NCBI RefSeq assembly: GCF_900106855.1
Contig: NZ_FNWI01000004.1
Coordinates: 1,302,001 to 1,366,000 of the forward strand
Length of the DNA stretch: 64,000 nucleotides
Direction: 5' to 3'
Source: Varibaculum massiliense
GTDB taxonomy: Bacteria > Actinomycetota > Actinomycetes > Actinomycetales > Actinomycetaceae
Part shown: positions 19,101 to 27,692 of the stretch, one piece after another
Layout of the letters: the number at the start of each line of letters is the position of its first letter
Numbering within the stretch: the stretch's first letter is position 1
Notes under the pieces: model-generated
What the model was told of the DNA's origin: nothing
Database searches by the model: none
The model's input: the letters and a program-made list of their open reading frames with translations, nothing else
Translations under genes and position numbers: made by a program

Positions 19101-20153
19101 CGTACTGTTGCTAAGTTCAACCTCACCGAGAACAACGCTAAGACCGTAGTGGTCACTGCGACCAACACTTTCACTCCGAAGCAGGCCAAGTTCACGGTTC
19201 GCAAGAACGTAGAAGCAGCCGAAGTAACCCACTTCAGCGTGCCGAACTCCTTCGACTTCTCCTACAAGTGTGATGGCGATGCCTACTGGAAGACCATACC
19301 CACTTTGAAAGCCGGAGAAACCTCAGCAGCAATCAACGTGAAACCTGGCGTTAAGTGCGAGGTGAAAGAAAATAGCGCCACTCCGCATAATCTGAACCGC
19401 ACCCTCACATGGGACGGCGCGGATAGCCAAGCGGACGGGATTGCTACCTTCCGTACCGATGCCAATAACAACGTGGCACTGGTCGCCACCAACACCTACA
19501 CCGAGAAGACCGGGCAACTGGAAATCTCCAAGCAGGTAGTGGATCAAACCGCCGGTGCGGGTAACATTCCTGGTACCTTCCAAATGAAGTACCTGTGTGC
19601 TACCGGACAAAAGGCCTCCAGTCTAACCGTCCCGGAAGGTTCGGTAAGCGTAAACAAAGGTGGCACCGCAACCATTACCGGTATTCCGGTAGGGTCGCAG
19701 TGTGCAGTCTACGAAGATACCACCGGTATTAACGTACCTAACACTACTTTGACCACTACTTTCGACGGACAAGCTCCCAAGATGGTCACCCTCGGTGGTC
19801 GTACCGTGCATAACGCGGCACTGTCCAACCCGATTCAGGCTGGGGAAAGCCAAAAGGCCACTATCAAAGTCGAAAACAAATACGTCAATCAAAAGGTTGG
19901 CGGATTCGAAGTTAAAAAACTAGTTTCCGGAGTAGTTTCCCCGGAAACCGTCCTCAAAGACGTAGCCTTCGACTTTGGTTACTCCTGCACCATTCCTGGT
20001 AGCTCTTACCCGGTAAAGGGTAACTTCAAGCTCAAGCATGGCCAGACGTTCTCCAGCGCCGATCCCACCCGCCCGCAGCTGAATAACCTGCCGGTAGGTA
20101 CCGAATGTAAGGTCTGGGAAGAAACTCCGAAATCGGTAGAAAACGCCGATTAA
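16182..20153 (+). CDS. N-terminal part of giant thioester/ester-domain surface protein, ended by in-frame TAA
   Basis: Residues 1-38 are a Sec signal peptide (basic start, hydrophobic WIVAGLAAALALAWTITTLV, cleavage near SQA). Residues ~45-290 look like a Cys-Gln thioester domain, with Cys142 in GVFCADP and Gln259 in AMAQVIAWYI as the likely cross-link pair. Such domains let Gram-positive adhesins bind host amines covalently. Next come an all-beta segment and three ester/VaFE-type repeats, each with D-x-V-x-(F/Y)-x-(N/K)-L, a V(A/V)(F/Y)E strand and a terminal H-x-(D/E)-x-N-D-x-x-Q-T. Then four prealbumin-like repeats of the DUF5979 type follow, each with a (F/Y)-x-(C) strand and closing TNTY-like motif. 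The fourth is cut by TAA at 20151-20153 between its cysteine strand and its closing strand. The same frame continues downstream. As it stands the product would be secreted without an anchor. Confidence 0.85.
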   Translation: MMINSQTAKLLRRWIVAGLAAALALAWTITTLVAPSQASTDQTYNISDTFQGTSSQQPVSLNMGDGWNDTGAVINFSYRQNTGQWTNYQRYAAENGRTQQFQEALDRNFEDNMEALGTAGRYFHIQSYPAAAHGAIIGGVFCADPEVTTVDYYHLGSSKDLRDKANKLEMTLDPAQAIANTGSRAYRTGFNMTDDQKKQMQILAYLYQGGDPRLEYVKADKSVAAQEFIKQNQSAFDAYDKAMAQFAGKTTAQKNAMAQVIAWYITKGEWWAINDSRINQAAGAAYYAIADLAKQKINLWEAYQTLKNNEKIKNEEEYKAALAKWKADTAKAIAEQDALYKTNSELLSSLKIAVYRANETQFRVQLTGSSQAAAMLEKYGKVTLTGTNVKIPANVTIAQLSEGILVDAEVPAGTGCGSSVAASLTAEFSGDMEMSAIYTFSKGNEPFQRQVILNKYKIHVSGNSTHGFSFGTTCPKEPEPSIGTTLEGPGKDPKLIDTAGMKDGDTVTLIDKVKFENLKGGQNYVIKGELVDGDGNSVGVTGVSDPFDPEASGGINNGKGYYSGTVNMAFQVPVKKIRENEKLVAYETLYKGTTPQSGNEVKEHKDKNDASQTVTEKPRIGTTAKVNGESLNDGKIARPAEGADVKITDTVVWHKLQPGTYTLSGKLMKKVGDQVSEVPGSATQKNFSVSGGKTGTVTMDLKLPSKQIDPGASYVVFEKVYKGGNNTSGEPVAKHEDQNDDGQTVSVSPKEHKLPTIKTVAWVRDDGKSLISSVEADGKDFIVKDKIEYKDLKVGTYTAFATLVNKDNPKEIIASGRQVFTNGTENGSTLVELAVDGSKVKADGKYVVFERIYQGEQTTEPSGEPYAKHQEINDQSQTITVAPKKAVPAEFKIVKKTEGDNANTDRVFDFDVACGGYKTTVAVVVRKGQTQGETKVSDSALTSGMSCQVSEQEVNDNLNTVKVKFSGTNTNSDRTVAKFNLTENNAKTVVVTATNTFTPKQAKFTVRKNVEAAEVTHFSVPNSFDFSYKCDGDAYWKTIPTLKAGETSAAINVKPGVKCEVKENSATPHNLNRTLTWDGADSQADGIATFRTDANNNVALVATNTYTEKTGQLEISKQVVDQTAGAGNIPGTFQMKYLCATGQKASSLTVPEGSVSVNKGGTATITGIPVGSQCAVYEDTTGINVPNTTLTTTFDGQAPKMVTLGGRTVHNAALSNPIQAGESQKATIKVENKYVNQKVGGFEVKKLVSGVVSPETVLKDVAFDFGYSCTIPGSSYPVKGNFKLKHGQTFSSADPTRPQLNNLPVGTECKVWEETPKSVENAD
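20151..20153 (+). other. In-frame TAA interrupting the giant surface-protein frame
   Basis: The frame reads ...VENAD-stop-AGSGMQVVGNEG... with no shift. The stop falls inside a repeat domain, not at a boundary. A single base change (for example TAC, AAA or GAA to TAA) would account for it. Confidence 0.9.
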
Positions 20154-23100
20154 GCAGGTTCCGGCATGCAGGTAGTTGGAAATGAGGGAGTAAAGGCTAC
20201 TGCCAGCAAAGACAAACTGGAAGTAACTATCAAACTCAAGAGCGCAACGGCGAAAGCCAATATCCTGGCGACCAACCAGTACACCCAGGAACTAGGTGCG
20301 TTCACCTTGAAGAAGGTTGTTAAAGGGAATGCGGATCAAACACAAAATATTAGTGCCTACCGCTTCCAACTAACCTATAGGGATGGAAACAATGCCCACG
20401 AACAAGAGGTAACTCTATTCCCGGGTGCCTCCAAGTCCTACTGGGGTCTGCCCCTGCACAGCCAAGTTCAGGTGAAAGAACTAGGAGCTATTGATTCCTC
20501 CGGCAAGTTCATTCCGGTAAATGAGCTATCTACCGCCAAGGTGAAGCACGCCATCAGCTGGAATGGTAGCCAGAACGATTCTTCAACCGCAGCCTCCAAC
20601 ACCTTCACCATCGACAAGCCGATGACCAAGGCACAGTGGGAAGCTAACGGCAAACAAGGCAACGTGGTGGTAACTGCCACTAACAGCTACCAGCAGATTG
20701 AACAAAAGGGTACCTTCTCGGTACAGAAGACCTCGGTGAAAGTTGCCGGCGAAAGCAAGGATAAAGTAAAGAACCTGCCCACCAGTTACAACTTCACCTA
20801 CAACTGCACCGATGGTACTCATGGCAATATCTCGACCGTCAAGCCGGGCGGAGAACCGGTATTGGCGTCCGCCCAGTTCCGCGCCGGCACTGTCTGCACC
20901 GTAACTGAGCAGCAAGTCCTACCTAAAGGCACCAATGCCCAGACCGTGAGCTGGACAGTTGACGGTAAGGGCGCAGGAGTCGGTCCCGCCTCCGGAACCA
21001 GCGTGAACGTAACCATTGGTTCGGACGCCAAGACTCCGGTTGCCGTGCAGGCTGCCAACGAATACCAGACCCCCGATGAGCCGAAGATTGCCACCGAGCT
21101 GAAAGGCGAGGGACGCGACGGCAATATCGACCTGGTTGAGGGCGCAGATCACAAGTACACCCTCACCGATAAGATCAGCTACTGGAACCTGGAGGTCGGC
21201 AAGACTTACAAGTTCTCTGGAGAACTAGTGGTGCCTAACGCGGACAAGACCGATGCCACCCGCACCGGAATCACCGCTGAAAAGGAAGTAACCATTACCA
21301 CCGCCAGTGGGGTAGTGGAACTACCGTTCACCCTTACCCAGGAACAAGTAGCTAAGTACTCGACACTGGTAGCGTTCGAACAGCTAGACCTGAAAGTCGA
21401 TGGCGGATTCGAGCCGGTTACCAAGCACGAGGATCCCAAGGACGAAAACCAGACCAAGCAGGTTAACCCCTGGATTGCGACGGTACTCACCGACGAGGGC
21501 GGCAACAAGCAGATCGACACCACCGGTAAAGCCGATAGCGATCTGGTAACCCTGGTTGACACCGTGAAATACCGCAACCTGGAAGCAGGTAAGACCTACC
21601 ACCTGACCGGGAAACTGGTTGACGGTTCCGGTAAGGGGATTGGCGTAAACTCCACCTCCAAGGCGTTCACCGTTCCCGGTACTGCAGGAACCCTGCAGTC
21701 CGGAGAAGCTACGATGACCTTCCAGGTCACCGTGGGGCAAATCCGGAAGAACCCGAAACTGGTAGCCTTCGAATACCTCCATCCGGGAGAGCCGAATAAC
21801 CCCGGTGGCGAAACCGTGGTGACCAAGCACGAAGACCCGAATGATGAAAATCAGACGGTAAATGAAGGACCGCGGGCGGCAACTACCGCTACCAACTCGG
21901 TTGGTACCAAGGTATTTGATGCCAAGACCCCGGCTAAAGTTCTTGACCGTGTACAGTGGGCGAAACTGCCCGCCGGCAACTACGTGCTGGTTGGCACCCT
22001 GATGGATAAGGCAACCAAGCAGCCGGTACCGAACGTTCAGGCGCAGGTCGTCAAGTTCTCGGTCGCCAGCGGAGAACTAAAGGGCACTCAAGAAATGACC
22101 TTCGAGGTGCCTGCGGATCAGGTGAAAGCCAAGTCGCAGTTCGTAGCCTTCGAGAAGATCTACCGCCAGGGCGATGTCGATGAAAACGGCAACGTCATTG
22201 ACGGCAAGACTCCGGTCGTTGAGCACTCGGATATTAATGACAAAGCCCAGACCGTAAACGTTGGTGAAGAGCCGCAAAGCCCGGTAGAGCCGAAACTCAC
22301 CTTAGAAAAGGTAGTTGAGAGCGAAGGACTAGAGGTTCCCTCCACCAAGCAGTTCGCCTTCACTTTGAAGTGCACCAGCCCGATTGATGGTAAGTCGCAA
22401 CAAAAGACCTTCCAGGTAACTGCTGGGTCTCCAATCGACCTGCCTTACGTCGAGGGCGCCAACTGCACCATTACAGAGAATCGCGCGGCAGCCAAGGTAG
22501 CGGGGATTGCCCCCTCCCAGGTAGCCTTCAGCGCCAACTCCGACAAGATTGGTCTGAGCAGCTCTGAAAACACGGCTACCTTCACCATGCCGAAGAAAGA
22601 ACTCACGGAAGTGAGGGTGGCATTCACCGCCACCAACACCTACCCGGCGCCGGAAAAGCCCACTGTAGCGACCTCGGCTAAAGATGCTAACGGCACCACC
22701 GGTATGTACGGTCAAACGAAGCAGGCCAACCAGGTTTACGCTGGAACCTCCGCCAAGATCGTGGACCAGGTATCCTGGGCTAACCTGTTGCCCGGTGACT
22801 ATGTACTAATCGGTAAGCTGATGGATAAGAAGACCGGCGAAGCGGTTACTTCCTACTCTTCTGCCCCAGTAACCTTCACGGTGCAAGAGGGCGAGAAGAA
22901 CGGGACTCTAGATAACGAGTTCACCGTCAGTGGAGAATCGCTCAAGTCCGGCAGCCGCTACGTGGTTTACGAATACATCTACCGCGCAGGTGATGTAAAC
23001 GGTGTAACCCCGAACAATGGCGCCAAGCCGGTGGCAGAACACGCGGTGATTACCGATGCCGACCAGACGGTTGATGCGATTACGCCTCCGCCAGCTCCGG

Positions 23101-25814
23101 CAGCCAAGGTTAAAATCCTTAAGAAGGTAGTGGTTTCGGGTATGGATGACGTGTCCGCTAACCGCGCCTACTACTTCACCGTGAGTTGCCACGACAAGGA
23201 CGGCAAAGCCCAGGGCGATAACACTGTGCTGGTACGTCCGAACGTGGCTACCGAAGTAACCGGTTTGCGTAGCGGCTACGTATGCTCCATAAACGAGGAT
23301 TTGCGTAACGCTATCGAACAGCAGGTGACCCCCTCGGTCTCGCTGACCAGCGGAACCAATGGTTTCACCGTGCAGCAAGACTCCACGGCAGGTGCGGCAC
23401 ACTTCACCGTGCCAGCGGCCACCGACCAGGTACCCGAAGTGCTGGTGAACGTGACCAACACCTACAACAAGATGGGTAAGCCGGAACTGCAGACCAACGC
23501 GGTAACCGATAACGGTACCTCTAGCGTGCAGGCAGGAACTGCCACCACGGTAACCGATAAGGTCACCTGGAAGAACCTGCCGGAAGGTAAGTATCTGCTG
23601 ACCGGTAACCTCATGCACATTACTGATAACAACGCTGCTCCGGTAGCGGGAGTTACCAACGAACCCGTGGTACTGGAAATCACCAAGGATAACTCCTTGG
23701 CAGGCTCCACCACCATGAAGTTCAATGTGCCTGCAGGGGCAATCAGCCAGGCCGGAAAGTACGTAGTGTACGAATATCTCTACAACTACGAAGACACCGA
23801 CGGCACCAACCCCAAACCGAACACCTCTACTGTGGTTTCCCACAACGACCCCAGCGATGATGCGCAGACCGTGACGGTTACCGAGGCTCCCTCGGTAAGC
23901 ACCACTGCCACCACCAATGGGGAAAATGAAAAGGAAATCCAAAAAGGTAAGGCTGCGGAAATAACCGATACCGTCAACTGGAAGAACCTGCCCGCAGGTA
24001 ACTACCAGGCGCTCAGCCAACTGGTTGACATGAAGGGTAATTCGGTTCCTGGTGCGACCACCAAGGCTGTTCCTTTCACCGTGAATAAGGGCGTAACCGC
24101 AGGTAGCTTGACCACCAAGATTCAGGTACCGGCGTCAGCGACCGGAAACTCGGGTGCGAAGTTCGTAGTATTCGAACGTATCTACCGCGCCAATGAAGTT
24201 AACCCCCAGACCGGACAGCCGGTGCAGGGTGCTGAACCGGTAGTATCCGAGCTGGATTTGAACTCCATCAACCAGACGGTGACGGTAGTTGAGAAGCCGC
24301 AGGCGCCGCCCAAGATCAGCTTCACCAAGGTGACTGAAAAGGTTCAGGACGGACAGGTGCCGGACAAGGATCGCAAGTTCAAGTTCACCATTAGCTGTGA
24401 CAAGAACTTCGGCGGAGCCTTCACCTTCGATATGCCTGCGGGTGTGTCGGCTGGTCTACCTTCCAAGCATCAGCCGCAAACTGGTGCGGTATGTACCTTG
24501 ACCGAGATGCTGACCGATGAGGCAAATCCGGACGGAATCTTGCCAGAGGCGATTACCTTCAGCTCCTCGCATCCGGAAATGATGGCGGTATCAAAGATTA
24601 ATAATCAGACCGTCCAGTTCACGGTGCCGAGTGTAGATACCGATGTGATTCCGGAAATCCAGGTCACCATCAAGAATATCTACAGCAAGGACTTCCCAGA
24701 ACTAGGTACGGTTGCGCGTGACAACGCTGACCAGGACAAAGTGTTGAACCTCAAGAAGGGCGAAAACGCTCAGGTTCAAGACGTTGCCACCTGGAAGAAC
24801 CTTGCCTCGGGCAAGTACACCATGATTGGTACCTTGATGGACAAACTGACCGGCAAGCCAGTCGTAGGGGCGAACACCCCGGCGGTTAACTTCGAAGTCA
24901 AGAAGGGCGAAAAGACCGGAACCATCAATGCACTATTCACCGTGCCGGCAGAGAATATCTCTAGCAACTCCAGCTGGGTAGTCTTTGAACGGGTCTACAA
25001 GGCCTCCGATGTTAAAGATGGCAAGGTTGTGGGTAAAGCTACCCCGGTAGTTGATCACTCCAACTTTGAAGACGCCGACCAGACGGTTCAGGTAGTAACT
25101 CCGCCGGCCTCACCGGAACAAAAGACTCCGGAGATCGCCACGGTTGCTAAGAATGGAACTACCTTCAACGATGGAACCAAGGATGCAAACTTCGGTAAGA
25201 AAGTCTTGACCCCCGGTCAAGAGTCAGTAATCGAAGACACGGTCAAGTGGAAGAACCTGGAACCCGGTGAATACACCATTACCGGAACTCTGATGGATAA
25301 ATCCACCAAGGCTCGGCTAACCTACCTGGATAAGGATGGTAAGCAGCAGGATGGCGCGAAAGCTGAACGTGGCTCCTTCCACGTAGAGGAAGGACAAACC
25401 AGCGGAGAGGCGAAAGTCTACTTCAGGGTTAAGGGGGAAGCTATCGAGGCTAACCGGCAGTACGTGGTGTTCGAGGATCTCTACAAGACCGCGGATATCA
25501 AGGATGGTGAACCTAGTGAGGGTGCCCAAAAGGTTGCCCTCCACCGTGACATCAATGATGCGGCACAGACCGTTAGCGGGGATAACCCCACTCCGGGAAC
25601 GCCGCCCGAAACACCTAAGACCCCGAACACTCCGGGAACAACGCCTCCGACCCCGGGAACTCCCTCTGGTGGGTTCCCGCGCGTGGTGCGCACGGTACTA
25701 GCTAAGACCGGCTCCACCACTGGAATCATGGCAATGACCGGTGTTCTGGCAATGGTTGCGGGAATCGGATTAGTACTAATCCGCCGCTACCAGCGCGAAG
25801 AACTCGAGGACTAG
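20154..25814 (+). pseudogene. C-terminal part of the giant surface protein, in the same frame after the TAA, with LAKTG sorting signal
   Basis: This continues the frame of the upstream gene; the first internal ATG is at 20166 but it has no signal peptide or convincing ribosome site, so independent translation is unlikely. It starts with the second half of the broken repeat (closing strand TNQYTQE). It continues with two further DUF5979-like repeats, three VaFE-type ester repeats, then alternating single DUF5979-like and one or two VaFE repeats: about eight VaFE and five DUF5979-like units in all. A Pro/Thr/Gly-rich wall-spanning stretch (~residues 1800-1835 from 20166) precedes the sorting signal LAKTG, a hydrophobic helix (GIMAMTGVLAMVAGIGLVLI) and a basic tail RRYQREELED. 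LAXTG is the motif used by class E sortases in actinobacteria. Without the stop, the full protein would be about 3,210 residues. The frame downstream of the TAA shows no other stop, so the loss is recent, or the codon is read through, or it is a sequence error. Confidence 0.8.
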
Positions 25815-25845
25815 GAAATAGACATAACTAAATAGCTAGAAGGAT

Positions 25846-25878
25846 CTCGGGGTCGGAAGCAGAGCTTCCGACCCCGAG
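25846..25878 (+). terminator. Strong hairpin terminator of the surface-protein gene
   Basis: A perfect 15-bp stem, CTCGGGGTCGGAAGC (25846-25860) against GCTTCCGACCCCGAG (25864-25878), closes an AGA loop 32 nt after the stop codon. There is no T-run, but such GC-rich hairpins commonly terminate in actinobacteria. Confidence 0.7.
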
Positions 25879-25887
25879 GCTATGTAG

Positions 25888-26201
25888 CGCGCTCCCTTTC
25901 GGGGGTATAAATCCTGGCGCTCACTGAACAATTGCTGGTGACAAGTCGGGTTTAGCTCGGTAAAAGCAGCAAATGTGAGGGGCGGGGGGGGGGGGATAGC
26001 TTTTTCCTCCTGCCCAGAGTCCGGGAAATACCGCAGGTATTTCCCGGACTCTATGCCCACCGCGCCCACTCGGACAAAAGCTATCCCCCCGCCTTCTTTT
26101 AGTGTTTGTCGTTCTTTTATCGGCAGTGACCCTTATATTTCGCCAGAATATCGTTTCTGGACAACGTTTCCGCGCTCTTATCTGTCTCAAAAGGGAGCGC
26201 G
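25888..26201. repeat. Wide inverted repeat bounding the palindrome block
   Basis: CGCGCTCCCTTT at 25888-25899 is the exact reverse complement of AAAGGGAGCGCG at 26190-26201. The pair brackets the nested palindrome at 25981-26093. No coding sequence of note lies between; the stretch 25815-26449 holds only this block, an sRNA-like element and terminators. Confidence 0.6.
25981..26093. repeat. Nested palindrome with 17-bp perfect inner stem and 12-G run
   Basis: Inner arms are perfect: AGAGTCCGGGAAATACC (26016-26032) and GGTATTTCCCGGACTCT (26036-26052) with loop GCA. Outer arms are GGATAGCTTTT (25994-26004) and AAAAGCTATCC (26076-26086), extended by a run of twelve G (25984-25995) opposite six C (26085-26090), and GGC (25981-25983) opposite GCC (26091-26093). 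Function unknown: MITE-like remnant, recombination hotspot or structured RNA are options. Confidence 0.75.
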
Positions 26202-26264
26202 GTGAGGGTCTTATCTTTTTCTGGTAGCTTCGAATCCGCATATGTACTGGGATAAGCGTGGCAG

Positions 26265-26355
26265 ACGGGTCGCGGCCGGTAAAAGATACGAGAGGGGCTT
26301 GACCGGCGAAGCCGGTCACGGGGTCCCCGGAGTGCTTTTACCGAGCCAGACCCGT
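26265..26355 (+). ncRNA. Candidate structured small RNA (three stacked stems)
   Basis: Three stems are nested in order: ACGGGTC (26265-26271)/GACCCGT (26349-26355); CGGTAAAAG (26277-26285)/CTTTTACCG (26335-26343); GACCGGC (26301-26307)/GCCGGTC (26311-26317) with GAA loop. A strong terminator follows at 26398-26430, as expected for an independent transcript on the + strand. It is not SRP RNA, tmRNA or RNase P by any motif I can see. The orientation is inferred only from the terminator, which works in both directions. Confidence 0.45.
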
Positions 26356-26397
26356 GTGAAGGTATTTCACATTGTTATAACGGAAAATCGGCAGAAA

Positions 26398-26430
26398 AAT
26401 GCCCTCCCTGCTTTTTGCAGGGAGGGCATT
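26398..26430. terminator. Bidirectional intrinsic terminator
   Basis: A 14-bp perfect stem AATGCCCTCCCTGC (26398-26411)/GCAGGGAGGGCATT (26417-26430) closes a T5 loop. It is followed by GTTTAT on the + strand and by TTTTTCTG on the - strand. It lies just downstream of the - strand gene ending at 26450. Confidence 0.85.
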
Positions 26431-26449
26431 GTTTATAAGGTTTGAGAAA

Positions 26450-26959
26450 CTATTTATCTAGTTTGTCTTTGACTGCGTCAACGGCCTGGTCGGCTTTATC
26501 GGCTACGTCTTGGGCAACCTCTTTCGCCTTGTCCTGAGCCTTTTCTGCAGCTTCTTCCGGATCGAATTCGCTCACTTCTACGTCCTCCCAATACTCTTCT
26601 GCCCAGGGGTCATCGACCGGCTGAGAACGGCGGTAAAGCAGGTAGCCGGCGCAGGCGGCAGCCGCTGCTAGTACCAGGAACAGTAGAGTTTTACGCCCCC
26701 GCTTAGGGGCTGGTTTACCAAACTTTTCCGTTGATTGCTTCTTCACTTGCTTAGCAGCCTCCTTTAAAGACTTCTCGGAATGCTTCTTGACTTCGTGGAA
26801 CTGGTCTCGCATATTATCAACCGCGTGTTCCACACCCGGTACTAGGTCGCTGCTGACCTTTTCCTGCAAATCCTGTGCACCCTCAAGAACAATATCCTTG
26901 CCTTGATCCGCCAGGGATCGCGCCTGTTTCAACAGCTTGTACGGGCAGCATGTTTTCAT
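26450..26959 (-). CDS. Small single-pass membrane protein with charged coiled tails (unknown)
   Basis: The 169-residue protein has an amphipathic, charged N-terminal half (~15-85, e.g. VKKHSEKSLKEAAKQVKKQ), one transmembrane helix near 90-108 (KTLLFLVLAAAAACAGYLLY) followed by RR, and an acidic then helical Ala/Lys/Asp-rich C-terminus (EEAAEKAQDKAKEVAQDVADKADQ...) that resembles LEA- or YtxH-like stress proteins. The ATG follows AAAGGAG at a good distance. Some related actinobacterial proteins sit near cyclophilin/rhomboid genes, but I cannot name a function. The gene stands alone on the - strand, divergent from the cyclophilin gene. Confidence 0.7.
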   Translation of the reverse strand: MKTCCPYKLLKQARSLADQGKDIVLEGAQDLQEKVSSDLVPGVEHAVDNMRDQFHEVKKHSEKSLKEAAKQVKKQSTEKFGKPAPKRGRKTLLFLVLAAAAACAGYLLYRRSQPVDDPWAEEYWEDVEVSEFDPEEAAEKAQDKAKEVAQDVADKADQAVDAVKDKLDK

Positions 26960-27131
26960 GTTAGCTCCTTTAACTTAGGCGTACCGAGGCTCCCCCGCTT
27001 CGGCAACGACAATTAGTACATTTCCAGTTTAGACGTTCAAACCAAACTTGTGGGAAGAATAAGCCCAGGGAATAACTCGATTTAGAAGGGTTGAGTATCG
27101 GATTTTTAGCTTTCATGAGAGGATAAAGGCT

Positions 27132-27641
27132 ATGGAAGCAACAATTCACACTTCAAAAGGCGACATCAAGGTCGAACTGTTCCCGGATAAAACTCCGGTA
27201 ACCGTAAATAATTTCAAAGGTTTGGCTACCGGAGAGCGCGAATGGCAAAACCCCGCCACCGGGCTTAAATCCAATGAGCCCCTCTATGACGGGGTGATTT
27301 TCCACCGTGTCATCCAGGGTTTCATGATTCAGACCGGCGATCCCTTGGGTACCGGTACTGGCGGGCCGGGCTACCGTTTCGGCGATGAAATTGTTCCGGA
27401 ACTGACTTTTGACGAGCCCTACGTACTGGGAATGGCGAATGCTGGTCCGGGAACCAACGGCTCTCAGTTCTTTATCACCCAGGTGCCGACCCAGTGGCTA
27501 AACGGTAAACACACTGTGTTTGGGAAAGTCACTGACCAGGCCTCCCGCGACGTGGTTGACGCCATCGCGGCGGTTAGCACCGATGGACGTGACCGTCCCC
27601 TCGAGGACATCACCATTAAGTCCATCGAAATCAGCGAGTAA
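27132..27641 (+). CDS. ppiA: Cyclophilin-type peptidyl-prolyl cis-trans isomerase
   Basis: The 169-residue protein is a complete single-domain bacterial cyclophilin without a signal peptide, so it acts in the cytoplasm. Landmarks are TVNNFKGLATG, FHRVIQGFMIQTGDP (catalytic Arg within FHRVI), MANAGPGTNGSQFFIT and the NGKHTVFGKV segment with the cyclosporin-contact region. It catalyses proline isomerisation during folding. The ATG follows a GAGAGGATAAAGG region. A terminator hairpin with a TTCG loop lies right after its stop, so it is probably a monocistronic unit, though the rhomboid gene starts 51 nt later. Confidence 0.96.
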   Translation: MEATIHTSKGDIKVELFPDKTPVTVNNFKGLATGEREWQNPATGLKSNEPLYDGVIFHRVIQGFMIQTGDPLGTGTGGPGYRFGDEIVPELTFDEPYVLGMANAGPGTNGSQFFITQVPTQWLNGKHTVFGKVTDQASRDVVDAIAAVSTDGRDRPLEDITIKSIEISE

Positions 27642-27646
27642 CTTTT

Positions 27647-27676
27647 ATTTGTCCGCCACTTCGGTGGCGGACAAAT
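27647..27676 (+). terminator. Intrinsic terminator with TTCG tetraloop
   Basis: ATTTGTCCGCCAC (27647-27659) pairs perfectly over 13 bp with GTGGCGGACAAAT (27664-27676) around TTCG. It separates the cyclophilin gene from the rhomboid gene. Confidence 0.85.
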
Positions 27677-27692
27677 TTAACTCTTAGGAGAA

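Noticed and set aside
22908-24020. A 370-codon open frame on the - strand inside the adhesin gene
   Set aside because: It lies wholly antisense to the repetitive VaFE/DUF5979 coding frame, has His/Gly/Val-rich composition typical of a shadow frame and no ribosome site.
20166-25814. Second half of the adhesin as an independent gene starting at ATG 20166
   Set aside because: It starts in the middle of a repeat domain, has no signal peptide for a wall-anchored protein and no good ribosome site; it is in the same frame as the upstream gene.
16182-25814. Direct-repeat array read as a CRISPR or tandem-repeat locus
   Set aside because: The repeats are protein-domain repeats of ~100-160 residues with diverged DNA, not short identical DNA units.
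26220-26245. TTCGAATCC, resembling a tRNA T-arm
   Set aside because: The expected D-arm, anticodon arm and acceptor stem cannot be formed with the flanking sequence.
26242-26445. A 67-codon frame on the + strand
   Set aside because: It runs through the three-stem RNA candidate and the terminator hairpin, so the sequence is better explained as structured non-coding DNA.
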